A stretch of DNA of 64,000 bases. Origin: Capitulum mitella (Eukaryota; Arthropoda; Thecostraca; Pollicipedomorpha; Pollicipedidae). The DNA lies in the NCBI GenBank assembly GCA_030062745.1, contig CP099839.1, positions 45,396,796-45,460,795 on the forward strand, written 5' to 3'. A program made the position numbers and the translations under genes. Shown here piece after piece: positions 31,975 through 46,900 of the stretch. The notes under the pieces are model-generated. The model worked only from the letters and a program-made list of their open reading frames with translations. It searched no databases and was not told the origin of the DNA. Within the stretch, counting starts at the first letter, position 1. Every line of letters starts with the position of its first letter.

Positions 31975-34900
31975 CTGCGCAACGAAAAGCAAAAATACTC
32001 TCAGATCATCGCAGCTGCTCGTCCACGGTCACAAACCAAACTACTGCTACATAACAATACAGTTTTACAAAGCACAAAAAACATTACAACAGCAGCAAGA
32101 CATGCTTTGAAACGAGACGAAAGCAGTTTACGCGGCGCCATGAACTTCCTACTATTACTGAAAAAGGACGAAACAGACTCCATTCTAAGAGCTGATACGT
32201 ATGGCTGATATTCTTTCAGTTTGGACAAGCAGTAGACTGAACAGCGAGCTGATCAGTCACCAGCGGCGACCACCTGCGAGGTCACATACAAAGGAACGAC
32301 CAAAGGAGTCCCAAAACTCACAGTCTCTGAGCTACCACTCAGGAATGTATGTCAGGAAGCCCAACTCGTAGAGGTTGAGGCATTAACAGATAAAAATCCC
32401 CCTACTGCGCGAAACCATATGACCACATTCAGTTCAATCCATCCAAAACGGGCGTCACCCACCGCAGACGAAGCACGAGTTCTTGAGGATCTCTTCCTTC
32501 TGCTGCTTGTCGCTTCTGAGATCAGCGAAAGTGTCAATGATGACACCGAAGATGAGGTTCAGGACGATGATGATGACGATGAAGAAGAAGAGCAGGTCGT
32601 ATATCACACGGGCCGCGAAGAGTGGGTCCTGCCGGCAGCGGGCAAGGGCGGCGTCACACGGGCGGCTCACCGCCACACCACAACCAGCCACACCCCACTG
32701 TTGAAATGACGCCGTCCTGTGGCAAACGAGGGCCAGTGCACGTTCAAAATGAGACCGATGTCTTGATTTTCATATCTCTGAGTTTATTACAGACGGCAAA
32801 GCAGCCGTTCCGCCATGACGGCGGATCAGAGGCTTATTTATCGCAATCAAGCACAGTCAATAATGGGACGATGCGGAATACAGAAGTCAGAAGAAACCTC
32901 AACCGGCCTCAATGACGCAGCCCGCGCACAAAGGTGCCAACGGCCGCCACACTGTACCGGACAGAGCACCGTCCTGCTGCGGCCGACGGCGGCCACGCCG
33001 GGCCTGGGTGCTCCGCACCTTGCTGCTAGGGGAACGGAGAACGTCGCCGATGCCGCCGCCGTTCCGCAGGCCCTGGTTCAGCGTGGTGACGATGCACATC
33101 ATGAGCGTCTCGCAGGCCCGCTCCCGCAGCTCCAGCTCCTCGCCGACCACGGCAGCAGCCGTCTGCGGACTGGCAGCTGCTGCCGGGCAGGCCAGGTCAG
33201 GTCACGTCACAAGTCACGCTAATGCTGATCAAGTCAGGTCAGGACAGGCTAGATCAGACCGCCCTGCCTGCAGCCAATGTACCTGCTGACAGTCGCTCAA
33301 AGGGCCGCTCCGACCGCCCAGATGCAGACGGGACAGTGACGTCACAGTCCGAACAGCAGACTGCCATCCCGCCCGCTCGCATGCAGGGACGACCTGGTTC
33401 CTTTTTCATCCATAGTCTGCGGGAGGGGCTCTGGGACTAGGCGCCTGGCTAGGAATGCAATATACGGCAATTCCGGCTGCCCGATTGCGTCTTAAATGAA
33501 ATTACCCACAAGTTAAGGAAGCCGGGAAAATTAAGACCTCTCACACCAGCAATCCGCCAAACAATCGCCACGTGTTTTCAAGTGTTGCAAACACGATTCA
33601 AATACGGAACATTAACACGCGAACTTTGGAGAAGAAAGTCCCGCAAAAGGGCAGCACTAGTCCGGATCATCTTTTTCGCCGTGGCCGGTAGCTCGGGAAG
33701 CACGGCGCTGCTCTTCCCGCCCTGTCAAGACCGGCTCGAGTCACCTCGGCCCTGGTTAGTCTGCCTCACAGTCAGCTGCCAGTCAGCCAAGAGAAGGTCG
33801 TGCGGACTACCACACGGTCGTGTCAATCTTGACGAAACGGAAAACTCTCGTCATAAAATCTGCCGTTTCCCCGGAACTGCGTTACCAGACGCGAGGTTCA
33901 AATGCCCTGCAAGCTCTGACCGACAAGGACTGTCTCGTAAAAAATCCCGACGCAAATTAGTGGGATTCAATGAGTAAAACATCGGAATTAAAACAAACTG
34001 AAAAAGGAAGCAAGCAACGACTAAGTAAAAAACACATTTATTCCAACACAAACATATCTCTACGTTACTGCAGCGGTAATTCAAATTTCATTTCCAACTT
34101 GTTTTTTTCTGCTCCCGCAGCAGAGGCATTCGCCGAGCCCCTTTTATGTCACGAACTTTCATAGAAAATTAATGAGAATACAGAATACTGAAAATCAAGG
34201 TCCTCGAAAAGAAAAACAAACGCCAAGTTGAAAAATATTCCAATGGCATGCCACTAGAACACAACACACAGTGAGACATTAAAGCAGCACTTATTTCCAC
34301 ATTGCAGAAGTGTTCAGCCACCTCGCCGACCTGTAATTCTCACAAGAGCAAAGGAAAGATGTTCGTTACGTAAATTTACTACTGAGCTTATACATTAGGT
34401 ATCTCTCAACCCCTGAGTACCCCAAGCCTCTCACACTCACTGAAAAAGACCCTGAAAACGAAAGAAAACATGGAAACGACAACCCCTCAGCCCTCACTAT
34501 CCCTCTGCCCTCGTCCTCTATCCTTGGGTCTTGTGCAATCCCAGTCTCACTCTATCTCTGCCCCAGTCCGCCTATACGTCTCCGTCTTGCTCTAACCCTC
34601 CGTTTCGCTTTTCAACATATCTCCCTGTCCCGCGTTATGCCTCTGTTCCGCTCTGGCTCCGTTCCGCTCCGCCCCTCTGCCCTGCCGCGGTACTCACGGC
34701 GGCTGTACTTGAGGGCCGGGTTGCTCTCTGCCTGGCACGCCTCGCTGGCGTCACACCAGCCGGAGCCGCTGCCGGCCGCCGCCTCCAGCACCTCTTCTGC
34801 CACTTCTGAGGCACGCAGACGGACTCAGAACCACACACGACACACAACACACCGCACGGAGGAGATGCACTTCGAGTGAGACTCCACGGTCCGTCTCCAC

Positions 34901-37900
34901 AGGTGACGACACCCCGTCTGCTGTGGACATCTGGTCCCAATTTACCGACAATGGCAGAACAGGCACAGTATACTGGCCAAAAGGGGGAAGCACTTGGGCG
35001 GACACTGTAGTTCTGAAACACAAAGTCACAAAATCTGCACAAGGCACTCTTCGTTTCGGTTAGACGCATTATTCCGAAAAGCTTACAAAGAATGTGAGTG
35101 ACAAGGGAGGGCTACATCACGTGATCAAATCGCACCTTCGGCAAGCATCGTCAAAGGATTTAAGGCTGAATGATCAAGAGGCAGTACAGCCAGTCAACCT
35201 TACCCGGAGCGTCACAGCGTATTTGATCGAGACATGTCTGTTTGAAGTCGCACACAAGTTCGTGCGCCCCGGCCATCCGAACTCACCTGCCCGCGGACTG
35301 ATGCTGACCGGAACCACGAAGTCGTCCTGGAAGAAGATGAAGCCAATGATGGAGAAGAGGTAGACCAGGATGAGCGCCAGCAAGGCCGTCAGCAGGATCG
35401 AGCGGCCGTTCTTGGTGACCGACTTCATGACGTTCAGCAGCGTCTCCTCCCGGTACACGACGTCAAAGAGCAGCACCGAGTAGAAGAAGCAGTGCGACAG
35501 ACCGAACACGCACACCACGAAGTAGCCGAAGTGGTAGAGCAGTTCGTAGTCGGAGACGCGTTGCCGGAAGGTCTTCTCGAACGAGCCTTTGTTGCCCATG
35601 ATACTAGCCACGTGAATACCTTTGAACACCAGCTGAAAACAGGGCAAAACCGCACGTAAGACCCGCGCCGCATTAACAGAAATGAAGGCAAGGCACATGT
35701 TACTAGCTTACACGGCAGGGGTGGGATCGCCGAAGAGCACTCCCTCATTTACATCTGGAACATGAAAATCTGTCATGGTCTCAAAAAGTTCAACACCATG
35801 TTCCGCGGGATTATGAACATTCACAAGATTGCAGCATTAACATCGTATCAGCGACACGAACACGTCCGTCCCGCTGCTTTACATCACCACGAGGCTGCCA
35901 CCACGCAGCGAAACACCTCCGGACAGGACCCCGAGGACCAGGCGGGCCACTCACGTTGATGAGGCCGACGATAAAGATCACCGACTCCAGCCCGGCTGTG
36001 AAGATGAAGATGCCCAGCACGCAGAGGAACAGCAGCATGAACGAGACGGCGCCCGGGAACCAGAAGGCTCCGGCGGCGGCCACGAACGTCGCCGCCCAGG
36101 TGAACGTCATCCAGCTGCCGACATCTGTAACACGGCCAGGTGAACGTCATCCAGCTGCCGACATCTGTAACACGGCCAGGTGAACGTCATCCAGCTGCCG
36201 ACATCTGTAACACGGCCAGGTCAACGTCATCCAGCTGCCGACAACTGTAATACAACCCAAGCGTCATCCAGCTGCCGACATCTGTAACACGGCCAGGTGA
36301 ACGTCATCCAGCTGCCGACATCTGAAACACGGCCAGGTCAACGTCATCCTGCTGCCGACATCTGTAACACGGCCAGGTGGACGTCATCCATCTGCGGATA
36401 TCTGTAACACGGACAGGTCGTCATCCCGCTGCTGACATCTATAAAACGGCCAGATTAACGTCATCCAGCTGCTGACACCTGTATGTTTATACGTGTATGT
36501 ACGGCCAGGTGAGCATCATATATAGCTACCCATATTAGGAATAACACCACATGGGCGAGATGCAGTTGTCGACATCCTTATCCGGCCCGCCGGTCGTCTG
36601 CCCTTACTTGGCCAGTCGTCGGCGAACGGATAGCTGACGGCCACCAACAGGTTGATGATCACCGCCAGGAAGAACAGCACGTGCGACCACAGGCTCATGT
36701 AGTTGCTGATGCGGAACAACAGCGGCTGGCCTGCCGGAAAGGCCAGGAGGAGCGCTGAGTCGCGGGTTAAACGCCAGCCGACTCCGTCCACAGACCGAGT
36801 CTCCGCCGCCGGCACGCTCAGGCACCAGACCGCGTCACCGCCGGGGTTAAACGCCAGCCGACTCCGTCCACAGACCGGGTCTCCGCCGCCGGCACGCTCA
36901 GGCACGAGACCGCGTCACCGCCGGGCGGTCCGTCCCGGCCCGGCCCGCCAGCTCACCTCGCAGCTTCTTCTGCCACTTCATCTCGTCGAAGAGGTAGTCG
37001 CACTGGTCGAAGAAGCCCTGCACCTTGGAGCCCTGCTCGTCGCGCTCGACGGTGGTGTGCACGCGCGTCTGGGTCTCCTTGGTCAGGTACTCGCAGATCT
37101 CCGGGATGGGGAACACAATCTGCTCCATGGTGCGGTCCAGACGCACGATCTGCCGGCAGGGGCGGGTACCCAACGGCTGAAGTCGGATATGGTGGCTCAG
37201 GGTCCACAGGGCAGAGAACCACATATCGCGCGATGTCTGATGACGAATTCATCCAATCCGACAGTAGTGATGCGGTCAAACCCATGACATATACAGCCAA
37301 CCTATTCAATAGCACAGAGAACCTGACTAACAGCCTTCATCAACAAACGGCCGTGACAGGACCCCAGCCGGCTGACGCGGCCGGCTTGTGATCAGCTGGT
37401 CGGCCCAGGCCGGCGACATACCTCGATCTGGGCCGTGTGGGTGCGGTAGTACTCCAGCGCCCGCGCCATCTTCGTGTCGAGATTGTCTGTCTGTCGCAGC
37501 AAGGCCTGGAGCTCGCGGTTATGGTGGGACAGTTGGTGACACAGGATGTAGATGTTGTGCCCCACCTGCCGGCGGAACGCTGGGATCAGGCGGGAGGTCA
37601 ACAATTCAATAGAACATACGCGCACGCGAACACCACGAAAATCTCCGGCCGACTAGCCGTCACATCCTGTCTGAAAGCTGCGTAGAAGGCTCTTCCGCCC
37701 CAATGCTGTCAGACAGTCACCACCAGAGCCCGATCTGGCCACCAGGTGTCGCCGTGTCCGCGAGCAGCGTGGACTTACCTCTCGGGGAGAGACGCCGTCA
37801 TCGCCGTCCGCCGGGTCGTCCTCCGTGTCGTCCACCAGACCGTCCTGGTAGTACGCCCGACACGCCACCTCCAGCTGTCAGGCGATACACACGCAGACAT

Positions 37901-40900
37901 GTCAACACATACAGCGACAGCCATCTCTCGTTGGTACGAACTGAACAGTGGCTTCCGTCACATGCTGCCACAACAAACTACGTTTAATAGTACTCAGGAA
38001 AATATTTCAGTTTTCCAGGTTACTATGGTACAAAAACTGATGCAGAAAATTTGTGACGGAAACTACTTACGAAGAAAGAAAAAAACAGAAGCATCTGCGC
38101 AGACTTCTAGCATTTTTATCGTAATATCAGATCGATCTCAAATGAGGCCTAGCACTTCAAGGCAAGCGGCTCCGCATCACATCATCCACGTACTACTGGG
38201 GCTCCCAATTTTAACGGTGCACCTGAACGCGACAACCAAGACCAGCACAGTCCTCCATGCTCACTGTGGCGTGCGAGCACTGACGGCATGTGATCGAGGA
38301 ACCGTTACAATGAGATCATTGCACGTGCCGGCGAATCGGCGCCGCTCACTGACCAGCTGTTTGGGGTTCATGTTGCTCAGGATGCGCTCGGCGTTCTCGC
38401 TGTCGGCGCGCGACTCCATGATGGCCAGCAGCAGTTTGGAGGCGTTGTTCTTGAGGTCGAGCACCAGGTCCATGCGCGTCTTGCCCAGCGGGTTGATGTC
38501 GTTCAGGATGAGCGCGATGATGATGTCCAGGCCGTTAGACTCGTGCGTGGCGATACAGTTCTGGTTCTCGTGGCACGGGCCCTGAATGGAGAGAACAAGC
38601 ATAGCCGCGTTAAGGAATACCGGTAAATATTTCTGCAATGATTTATGCATCACTCCGTTCTCACTAACATGTTCAATCTCCCAAGTTCCTGGACACGTTG
38701 GCTTATTGACAGGACCGGTGAATACCACTTAACCGTGTGGTCACACCACATGCTCAGAGGCTGCTGCGGACTGCCTCGACCCTTGGCTGCGTGTTGGCAC
38801 AAGCCATGCACTGTCGCGGTTTGCTAGCCTCAGGAGGCAACTGACTCCACATGACGTGGCTGCCGTTACGCCTTGATCCGCCCTCTTCCCTCCCCCGGCC
38901 CTTTGACAGGTCCTCGCACAGCAGCGGCGGCGGCCCACCTGGCAGTACTCGGTCAGCGTTTTGAGCGTCTGCACGATCAGGTGGACGTTGTGCTCGTTGA
39001 TGTAGAGGCCCAGCAGGCCCAGGCCGCCCGTGGTCGAGCCGCAGATGCAGTCCAGGAACATCAGCGTCTCCGACACCAGGTTGTACTTGCTTTTGTTGTT
39101 CAGATCGCGCAAGAAATTCTGCCAACGAGTTTGATCATTTCAGTATGTGAACGGCAATGGATGCTACATGAACAAAATGGCCGAAAGGAATAAAAAGTAC
39201 AGTACCCAACACCAGTCTGCAGCAGAAAGGCTGAACCACGCGCAGACCATTTCTGACGAGGATAATGTGAGTGTCTCTTGATAAAAAGACAGCAGGAATT
39301 AAACAGATCAGATTCGTACGAGGTATTATCTGCGTCTGCATCACTCCTACATCACTCCTACATCGGTTCGACCCGTATTTTGATCTTATCGCCGCTGAAA
39401 GCTTTCAAAACACGTTCAGACACAGAAGACCAGTGCAATGTCATCAGAATCCCGCCCCCTTTACTGGTCTCCCTGGCTCCCCATCCTGGGCCGGTTGGCG
39501 GCGTGCCCGGACGTCGCCCGGGCCGCTGGTGAGCTGCCCACCTGCAGCTGGGCGTTGTGGTTCTCGCAGAGCAGCTGGAGGAAGCGCAGGATCGGGTCCA
39601 TCACCATGACCTTGGTGGAGAGCGCGTTGTCGTCGTGTTTCTCCTTGACGCGGTCGGCCCGCTCGGCCAGCATGTCCACCAGGGCGTCCGACGTGGGCGA
39701 AAGACCACCCTCGCCCTCCTCCCCTGACAGACAAGATACGTCAGCGTCACGTGACTGACCGAGAACACCGAGCCCTCCTCCCCTGACAGACAAGATACGT
39801 CAGCGTCACGTGACTGACCGAGAATATCGGGCCCATCTCCCCTGACAGAGACGATACGTCAAGGTCACGTGACTGACCAAGAACACCGAGCCCTCCTCCC
39901 CTGACAGAGACGATACGTCAAGGTCACGTGACTGACCGAGAATATCGGGCCCGTCTCCCCTGACAGAGACGATACGTCAAGGTCACGTGACTGACCGAGA
40001 ACACCGAGCCCTCCTCCCCTGACAGAGACGATACGTCAAGGTCACGTGACTGACCGAGAACACCGAGCCCTCCTCCCCTGACAGAGACGATACGTCAGCG
40101 TCACGTGACTGACCGAGAGCACCAAGCCCTTCTCCCCTGACAGACAAGATACGTCAGCGTCACGTGACTGACCGAGAGCACCAAGCCCTCCTCCCTGACG
40201 ACACGGCACGTCAGTCACGTGACCGCCCGAGACGGCGGAGCCGGACCGTGTACAGCAGGGGTCACCGGCGGTGCCAGTACCGACACAAACATACCCGGGC
40301 CGTAACAGCACGAACGCGATCTGTTCGTGCTATTACGATTCGCAGAGTGGCTGGACTACCGTCTCCTGTAAACGGCGGCTGAGACTAACCGACATCAGCA
40401 AAAAACAGTCGCACGTCACGCGCAGGACGCCGTGCGATGACCGGTCTCTGGCGCAGCACTGACCCTCCAGCGTGCTGCGCACGTTGTGGTAGGCCTGCTG
40501 GGTGCTGCGCGCCGCGTCGTTGAGCTCGTTGCGTAGCTCCTCGGTCATGGTGAGGCCGTTGGCGCGCGGCGTCAGTCGGCGCGGCTTCTGCTGTTTCTCC
40601 TGCTCCTTGCCCTGCTGGTCCTCGGCCGACTTGGCCGTGATGTCGGCCGTGTTCACCGTCACAGTGTTCTTGATCTCGATCTGGGCGTCCCGCATTTTCT
40701 CCGAGAACACCTGATGGCGGGAGGGGGTCGCCATCAGCTCCGCCCGACTCTCGTAACTGATCCTGGCACGGATCCCTAACAAAACCAACATCAGGCATTA
40801 AAACGGCGCTGCAAATGAACAATAAACTCAGGACCTCAAAGCGCCGAGTGTCCCAGAATTATATACTATTACACACATCCGTCGGCGTCAGCGCAGCCGC

Positions 40901-43900
40901 CTCATCTCCGCGCACCCGTCCGTCCGGACGTCACCTCACCTTGAAGAAGGCCTGCCGGGTGCCCTCCTTGAGCATGAGCGTGCTGTACATGCTGCGCTGG
41001 ATGTCCGGGTTACCGCCCTCCAGCAGGGCGATGCCCAGCTGGACGGCCTCAGTGAAGATCTCGTGGCTGGCGGCTGACCGGGTCACCAGTTCCATCACCA
41101 GCGTGCTGGCGCCCTCCCGGTCCAGGTGGCACTGTACCTCCGACATAGTCATCCCGGCCCGCGGCAGCAGTGTACCTGTACCGCGCCGGTCAAATCCGGT
41201 GAAAACACGCTCAGGTCAGGGTCAGGTCACGCTAGGCCCAGGCCAGGTCACGTCAGGCTTAACACGTCCAGGATAACTGAGGTCAGATCAGCCGGCCGCC
41301 AGACCCCGCTCTCGTCAGCTCGGTCAACCTCCGTGATACGAAGTTTCGTTCCCAGGGCCAAATTCCACAACGACGACTGTCACGCAACAAATCATCGTCA
41401 GTGACACCTATTCGATTTCAAGAACACGCTTCCTTATGGCTAGGTGACCCTTTCCACACACAAGCACGCGAACAGCTGTAGCCACGGCCAGTCTCACCTC
41501 CTGAGGAGGCTCTCTGGGCGGCGGCGGCTGCCTGTCCGCCGGACGGCGAGCCGGAGGACTTGGTGCGCAGGTTACCGAAGTACCGCTCCAGAAGAGACAG
41601 ACGCAGCTTGTCCCCCTGGAGGCCGGACCGGCGGAACTGATCAGCCGGCCAGCGGCCGACGAACGGAACAGACGCTAAGAAACAAGGCAGGCACGACAAT
41701 ATGCCGCTCTTCTGGGCAACGACCACTACAAACAGGGCCAATCACATCGAACCACATCGACTGTTCTTCTCTGGATAATTTGGGTTCCTCAGATTGAGAA
41801 ACTGCCCAGTTCAAAACCAAAGGAGACTGCGATTCCCTGCTCAGCATCTCGCATACATTGAAAAAGCAGGCGTCCGCAAACCAGTACAGTCCGGGTTCGC
41901 CGACGATCAAACGCACGGCGCGGCGTCCGTACCTTCTCTCCGTAGTTGGCATCTTTGGACATCATGGAGCGCAGCGTCTGCAAGACACGAATACACAGGC
42001 CTTCCTCCATGCTGCCCAACAGCTTTTCCGTGTGTCGAATCAGCCTGCAACAGAGCAGCCAACGCTCCGGTACACCGGGTTGCTGACGGACCGAGTGACC
42101 AACTGACCCACGTGCGGCAGCAGCCAGCGGCGACAACAGTCCACATAAGACGCCTCTAAATAAAACGACGCCAGACGATCGCGACTCCAGCCCCACAACG
42201 CATACAATGAAAGAGCAGCATTTCACATTACTCAAGACGGCAGTGAAAAGAAACAGATTAATAACGGCAAAATAACGATGGACAAGAAAACGCCAGGTAC
42301 TTCTTTTGAAGAAACTTCCTGGGCCACAGACGACGGGCATCAGACCTCGACAGCAGCTCTGACGGCCGCCACGCTGGCCAACCCCTCCCAGAGAGGACGG
42401 CACCAGCTGCCGGAGCACCGGCTGCACCAGAGGCGGGGTGGCCACCGAGGGAGCCGCACCAATCCGCGGCCGACGTACCTGGAGATGAAGCCGCCGTCCT
42501 CGCACTTCAGCCGCGCCTCCGTGTTGGGCGGGAAGAGCAGCTCGGGCCGGTACAGGATGTCGACCAGCACCGACAGCTCGGCGTCCACCAGCGGCTTCAG
42601 GTGGTCCTCCAGTGTGGCCACTATATCGTGAAAGCCCTCCAGGATCCTGTGATCCACGCGCGCGTTCAGCTGAAACGGAGAGCGGACAGTCTGAGGCCTG
42701 CTGCGCCGCGCGGAACAGTCTGGCTGGGTGATTAAACGAATCTTGCCGGCCGCCAGAGATGGGTGACAAGGAAGGGCATTGCGATCCGCTCACCCGCTGA
42801 CGTGCATAGATATCGCATGTATCGGCTGAAAAGATAGGACGATGATACTTAGATACGGCACCGATCAGGTTCCTGTTCCACTCCAGAACGAATAAAGCTG
42901 GGGGATCCCCGACAGGTATTAGTACATGGGGCAGTTAAGTACTTCAACATAGCTACGAAACAAGGTGTTCCACCGCAGCGAAACTGTGGTGGTCATCACA
43001 GCCATGACGACCTTTAACTGACTACTGCAAACCAACCTCTACCTCAATTCGCGACCGTCCTGCACCAAAACGTCTCGACTTCTCGCATTATGGCTCCAAT
43101 AAAATAATGGCAGTCCGAAACCAAGGTGTCTGGCTGCAACACTGCACCACCGCAAACGCTTACTCGCAACGTAGTAGGGACCACTCCCGTCTCCCTGTCA
43201 CGAGCTGACGGTCCCGGGGCCTGATTCTCACCTGATGAGAGGACGACTCCCGCTTGGGTCCTCTTATCATCTGAAGCCACTTGTTGGACTGGCGATTTAC
43301 CATGGCCACCCGGGAGAACATGGCCTGCACCTGCACTTCCAGGTCGCTAGGGATGGCGATGCCGCGACTCTTCGCTGCGAAACAGCACGGGGGAACGGTC
43401 ACACGGAATCAGAGCGGACCGGTGGCAAACACACGGCTGATGAAGACGTAAAGGTGACACTGGAAAAAATCACAGAAAGCACATATGAAAAACACCAAAA
43501 AGCTAGACTTTGCTCTAGTTGCGGTTCTATCACTTCTCTCGATCAAGACACGGTCGAGACAGGAAGCGAAACAAAGACCAGCGAAATGTGCGATTAACTG
43601 AAAAAATAGGCTCTAAAGTGAAAAACGGTGAAAACGGACGGGTTTACACTGCTCTATACAGATGGGCATACCAAAAGGGCCGTCATTAGACGTTAATGAG
43701 CGGGCAAGTCCCGTTGACCCCGGCTGTGGGATACAGGACAGTTCTCGGCCTGTCTCTAACGGCCACCGCAGCTCAGCACTCACCGACTTCAGCCAGCGTC
43801 TGGACGCAGGTGTCGACACAATGCCGCTGCTGGGGCTGCAGCCAGCCGACCTGAGACAGCCGGTACACTGCCTGCAGCAGTCTGACGAACACCGGCTGCC

Positions 43901-46900
43901 GGCTCTGGAACACAGACAGGCACAGCAGATAAAGGGTGAACACGGGCTGTCAGTCCGGGGCCGAAATTCACATGCCATTAACCACTATGCCAGCTGACGC
44001 ACGTAGGACACATCAACACTTTAGTGCGGCAGATGCTGGGGCATTTCGCCACTTTCCACTTGCTGGGGAGGGACGTTAGACACTTAGGTCACATGCCACT
44101 CAATAATTCCGCGACCAATGGACTGAAACGTCTTATGGCATCAAACAATTGCGGTATTCAAATGACAATCACTTGCAATCGATAATACGCCCCCAAGTAT
44201 GTCGTATTTTTAGAGCCCGAGATTGTATTTCAGGTCTCAGGTCCCGTCAAGGGCCACTACTCGCGTTAGTAACGGATAATCTTCCTAGGGCTGCCGGAAC
44301 TGGTGTGACGACGTAATCTGACACGAAATGAAAAATGCCAGTCATATAAGTCTGGCCTCTGATGGTCTTGTGTGAAGTCATGAGTGATCTCTACCGGTCT
44401 CTCATGACATGATAACATACTGCACACTACCAGCCATTTCGCACGACCACTCTGTCGACAAAAATGAAGCTGACTCGAAAAACGGCAAAACTGGAAAATA
44501 CTGTCGTCTTACGACGTCACAGTGGAATGGCCTTCCTCGAATTCGACGAAAAACAACACTTGCGCAAATATGGTGTATCGGGGGCGCTAAAAACTTGATG
44601 ACGCTACGCTATTTGGGTACGGAATTACGTGGCAAAGGAAAATATAGGCGCATCTGACCTCCCGCGTTCCAGGAAGTCACGGGTTAACATACAACTGCTG
44701 CCAAGTGCACATCGCAAAATAAGAAAAAAAAATGCCGGGCAGTGAAATCTGAGGAGAGGATCCCTGCAGGCTGTATCGACAAGGCAAAAATCGGGTCGCA
44801 CCGACACAAAAACCGCCTCCAGATAAACGGACATAATGGCACAAATAAATCACTGGACACTAAACCCACACCATACATTTAAGGCGGTAACAGCCTGTTA
44901 TTAACTACAACCATCAAACACAAACAAACACACTCATTACAATCGCGGCACTGCAACAACCGTGTGGCAAAATCGAACGGTCTCCATGCTTATTTGAAGG
45001 TCACAAAGACTGTGTGGTTAAAAAACAGAAATCTCAGCAAAATAAAACAGATCAGAAAATATAAATCCATGTATAAAGAACGGTGCACATATCACAACGC
45101 AGAGCAAAACATTCTTACCGTGACTAGACTTAAACACAGAAAACAAGGTGTGGCGCAGCCAGCAGTCACATCGCACGCAGTCATCTAAGGCGCTGGATGC
45201 GTGCTCAGGTACACTGCCCTTCCGACTTGCTTTTTATGTGTTTGGTCACAAAAACACCGAGTTCTCTACGGAGTCATGACGGTGCATTTACCCATATCCC
45301 ATACCCATATCAGTATCGAGAGAAACCAGAACCAGATTGCCGTCAATATTAGAACATTACAAGCAGCCCCATGACTATCACCACAGATGACCAGAGATGA
45401 CCAGAGATCATTCGCGGAGAAACCCCAATGCAGTGTATTATGGCTGTGACAATGGTGAACGTAAAAGAAAACAGGTACGGCAAGGACGGTCCACCCAAAA
45501 TTTATTGTTTGATATATGGCGAAAAATACAACGAATTCGTCAACGACTGTTTAAGGAAACGCCCGATAACTTCCTTCTTGAAAAATACTGTCTAAATGTA
45601 TCTGATGGGGTTGAACATTCGCTAGCCGGGGGGGGGGGGGGTTAGATGCCATCGCCATGAGCCTTTGTACATTGCTGGTAAACGGCTGGAGTCACACGCC
45701 TTAAATTTACTACATTTCACAACCAGCTTTCAGAGTCTTCCAAAGAAAGTTCGTCCCCGGCTTATGTCCGGTCTCTAAATTAGGACGTCATTTTCAGGGG
45801 TATGTTTCAAGGCTTTCTTAATTGGGGCTACATTTGGTTTTTCCCTCAGTAGCCTCACGAGATGCAGTCGAGTTTTCACACCAGATACTTCATATACGTA
45901 ATTCTAAAAAATAGTCTGTGAAAGGCCAGCACACTTCCCAATGTCAAGTGGAATCAATGATATTGATTGAACTCCACGTCACTTCTGACAGGCCTCCTAG
46001 TGATTTCTACCGCTTATTTCACTTACGTAAATGAGCTTACCTTTCCCCATATGAAAAAAATCGCATTGCATCGACCACAGACGGAATTACGAAAACTATT
46101 GCAACAACGACAACAGACCCCCTCTTTTCCTGGGCCGACAGAGAATTTTCTGGCCCAAAAGGGACAGCTAAATAGCATTAGAATCAACAGGAAGCATGCT
46201 GCATGCTCAGTTTTTCTTTATCGTTCTAATGTGATAAGTACAGAAATGGGTCCCTGTGCTAGTGCTAGTCAGCCCCCACCTGACGCGTAGCGGAAAATCC
46301 TTAAGTACAGCAAAACGCACAATTTGCATGACGAGCACTAGACTGCTATTCCTGCAATGCTGCAAATCGGTAGGTGTGATCCATTTCGGTTCCCGACGTC
46401 TCATCTATGCCTTTATACAAAATCGATTAAATATCAAACTTTCGCCTTCAAGATCACTGCAAATAATTCACTGCTGGGTATCATCCACGCCCTTGTAATG
46501 GGTCCATACATTTTCCAAAAACTGTCTGTTTGTGTCAAACACAAACTATCCACCATTCTACTGACGTCGAGAGAAAAATCAAGCATGACCCAGAGAAAAT
46601 CCCACATACCATACCAACAAACGTGTCTGCGATATCTGGGTGCATCCAACATCAAAACGCATATCAGACGCCGTAACCACGGTAACCACGGCCACAGGCA
46701 GCCTCCATGCGTCACGCGCCGACAGGTAGGTCAGTCCACTGTGCCCCGCTTCACCGCGCAGCTGACCTAACATCTGGCCCCCTCCACTGGATGCAGTTCA
46801 GGCAAAACCAGGCGGGGAGCACAAACGAACAGGAAACGACGGGAGGCGCAACTCGCCCCACGTGACAATGGCGGAAAGTGTAGTTTTGTGCCACCGCCAA

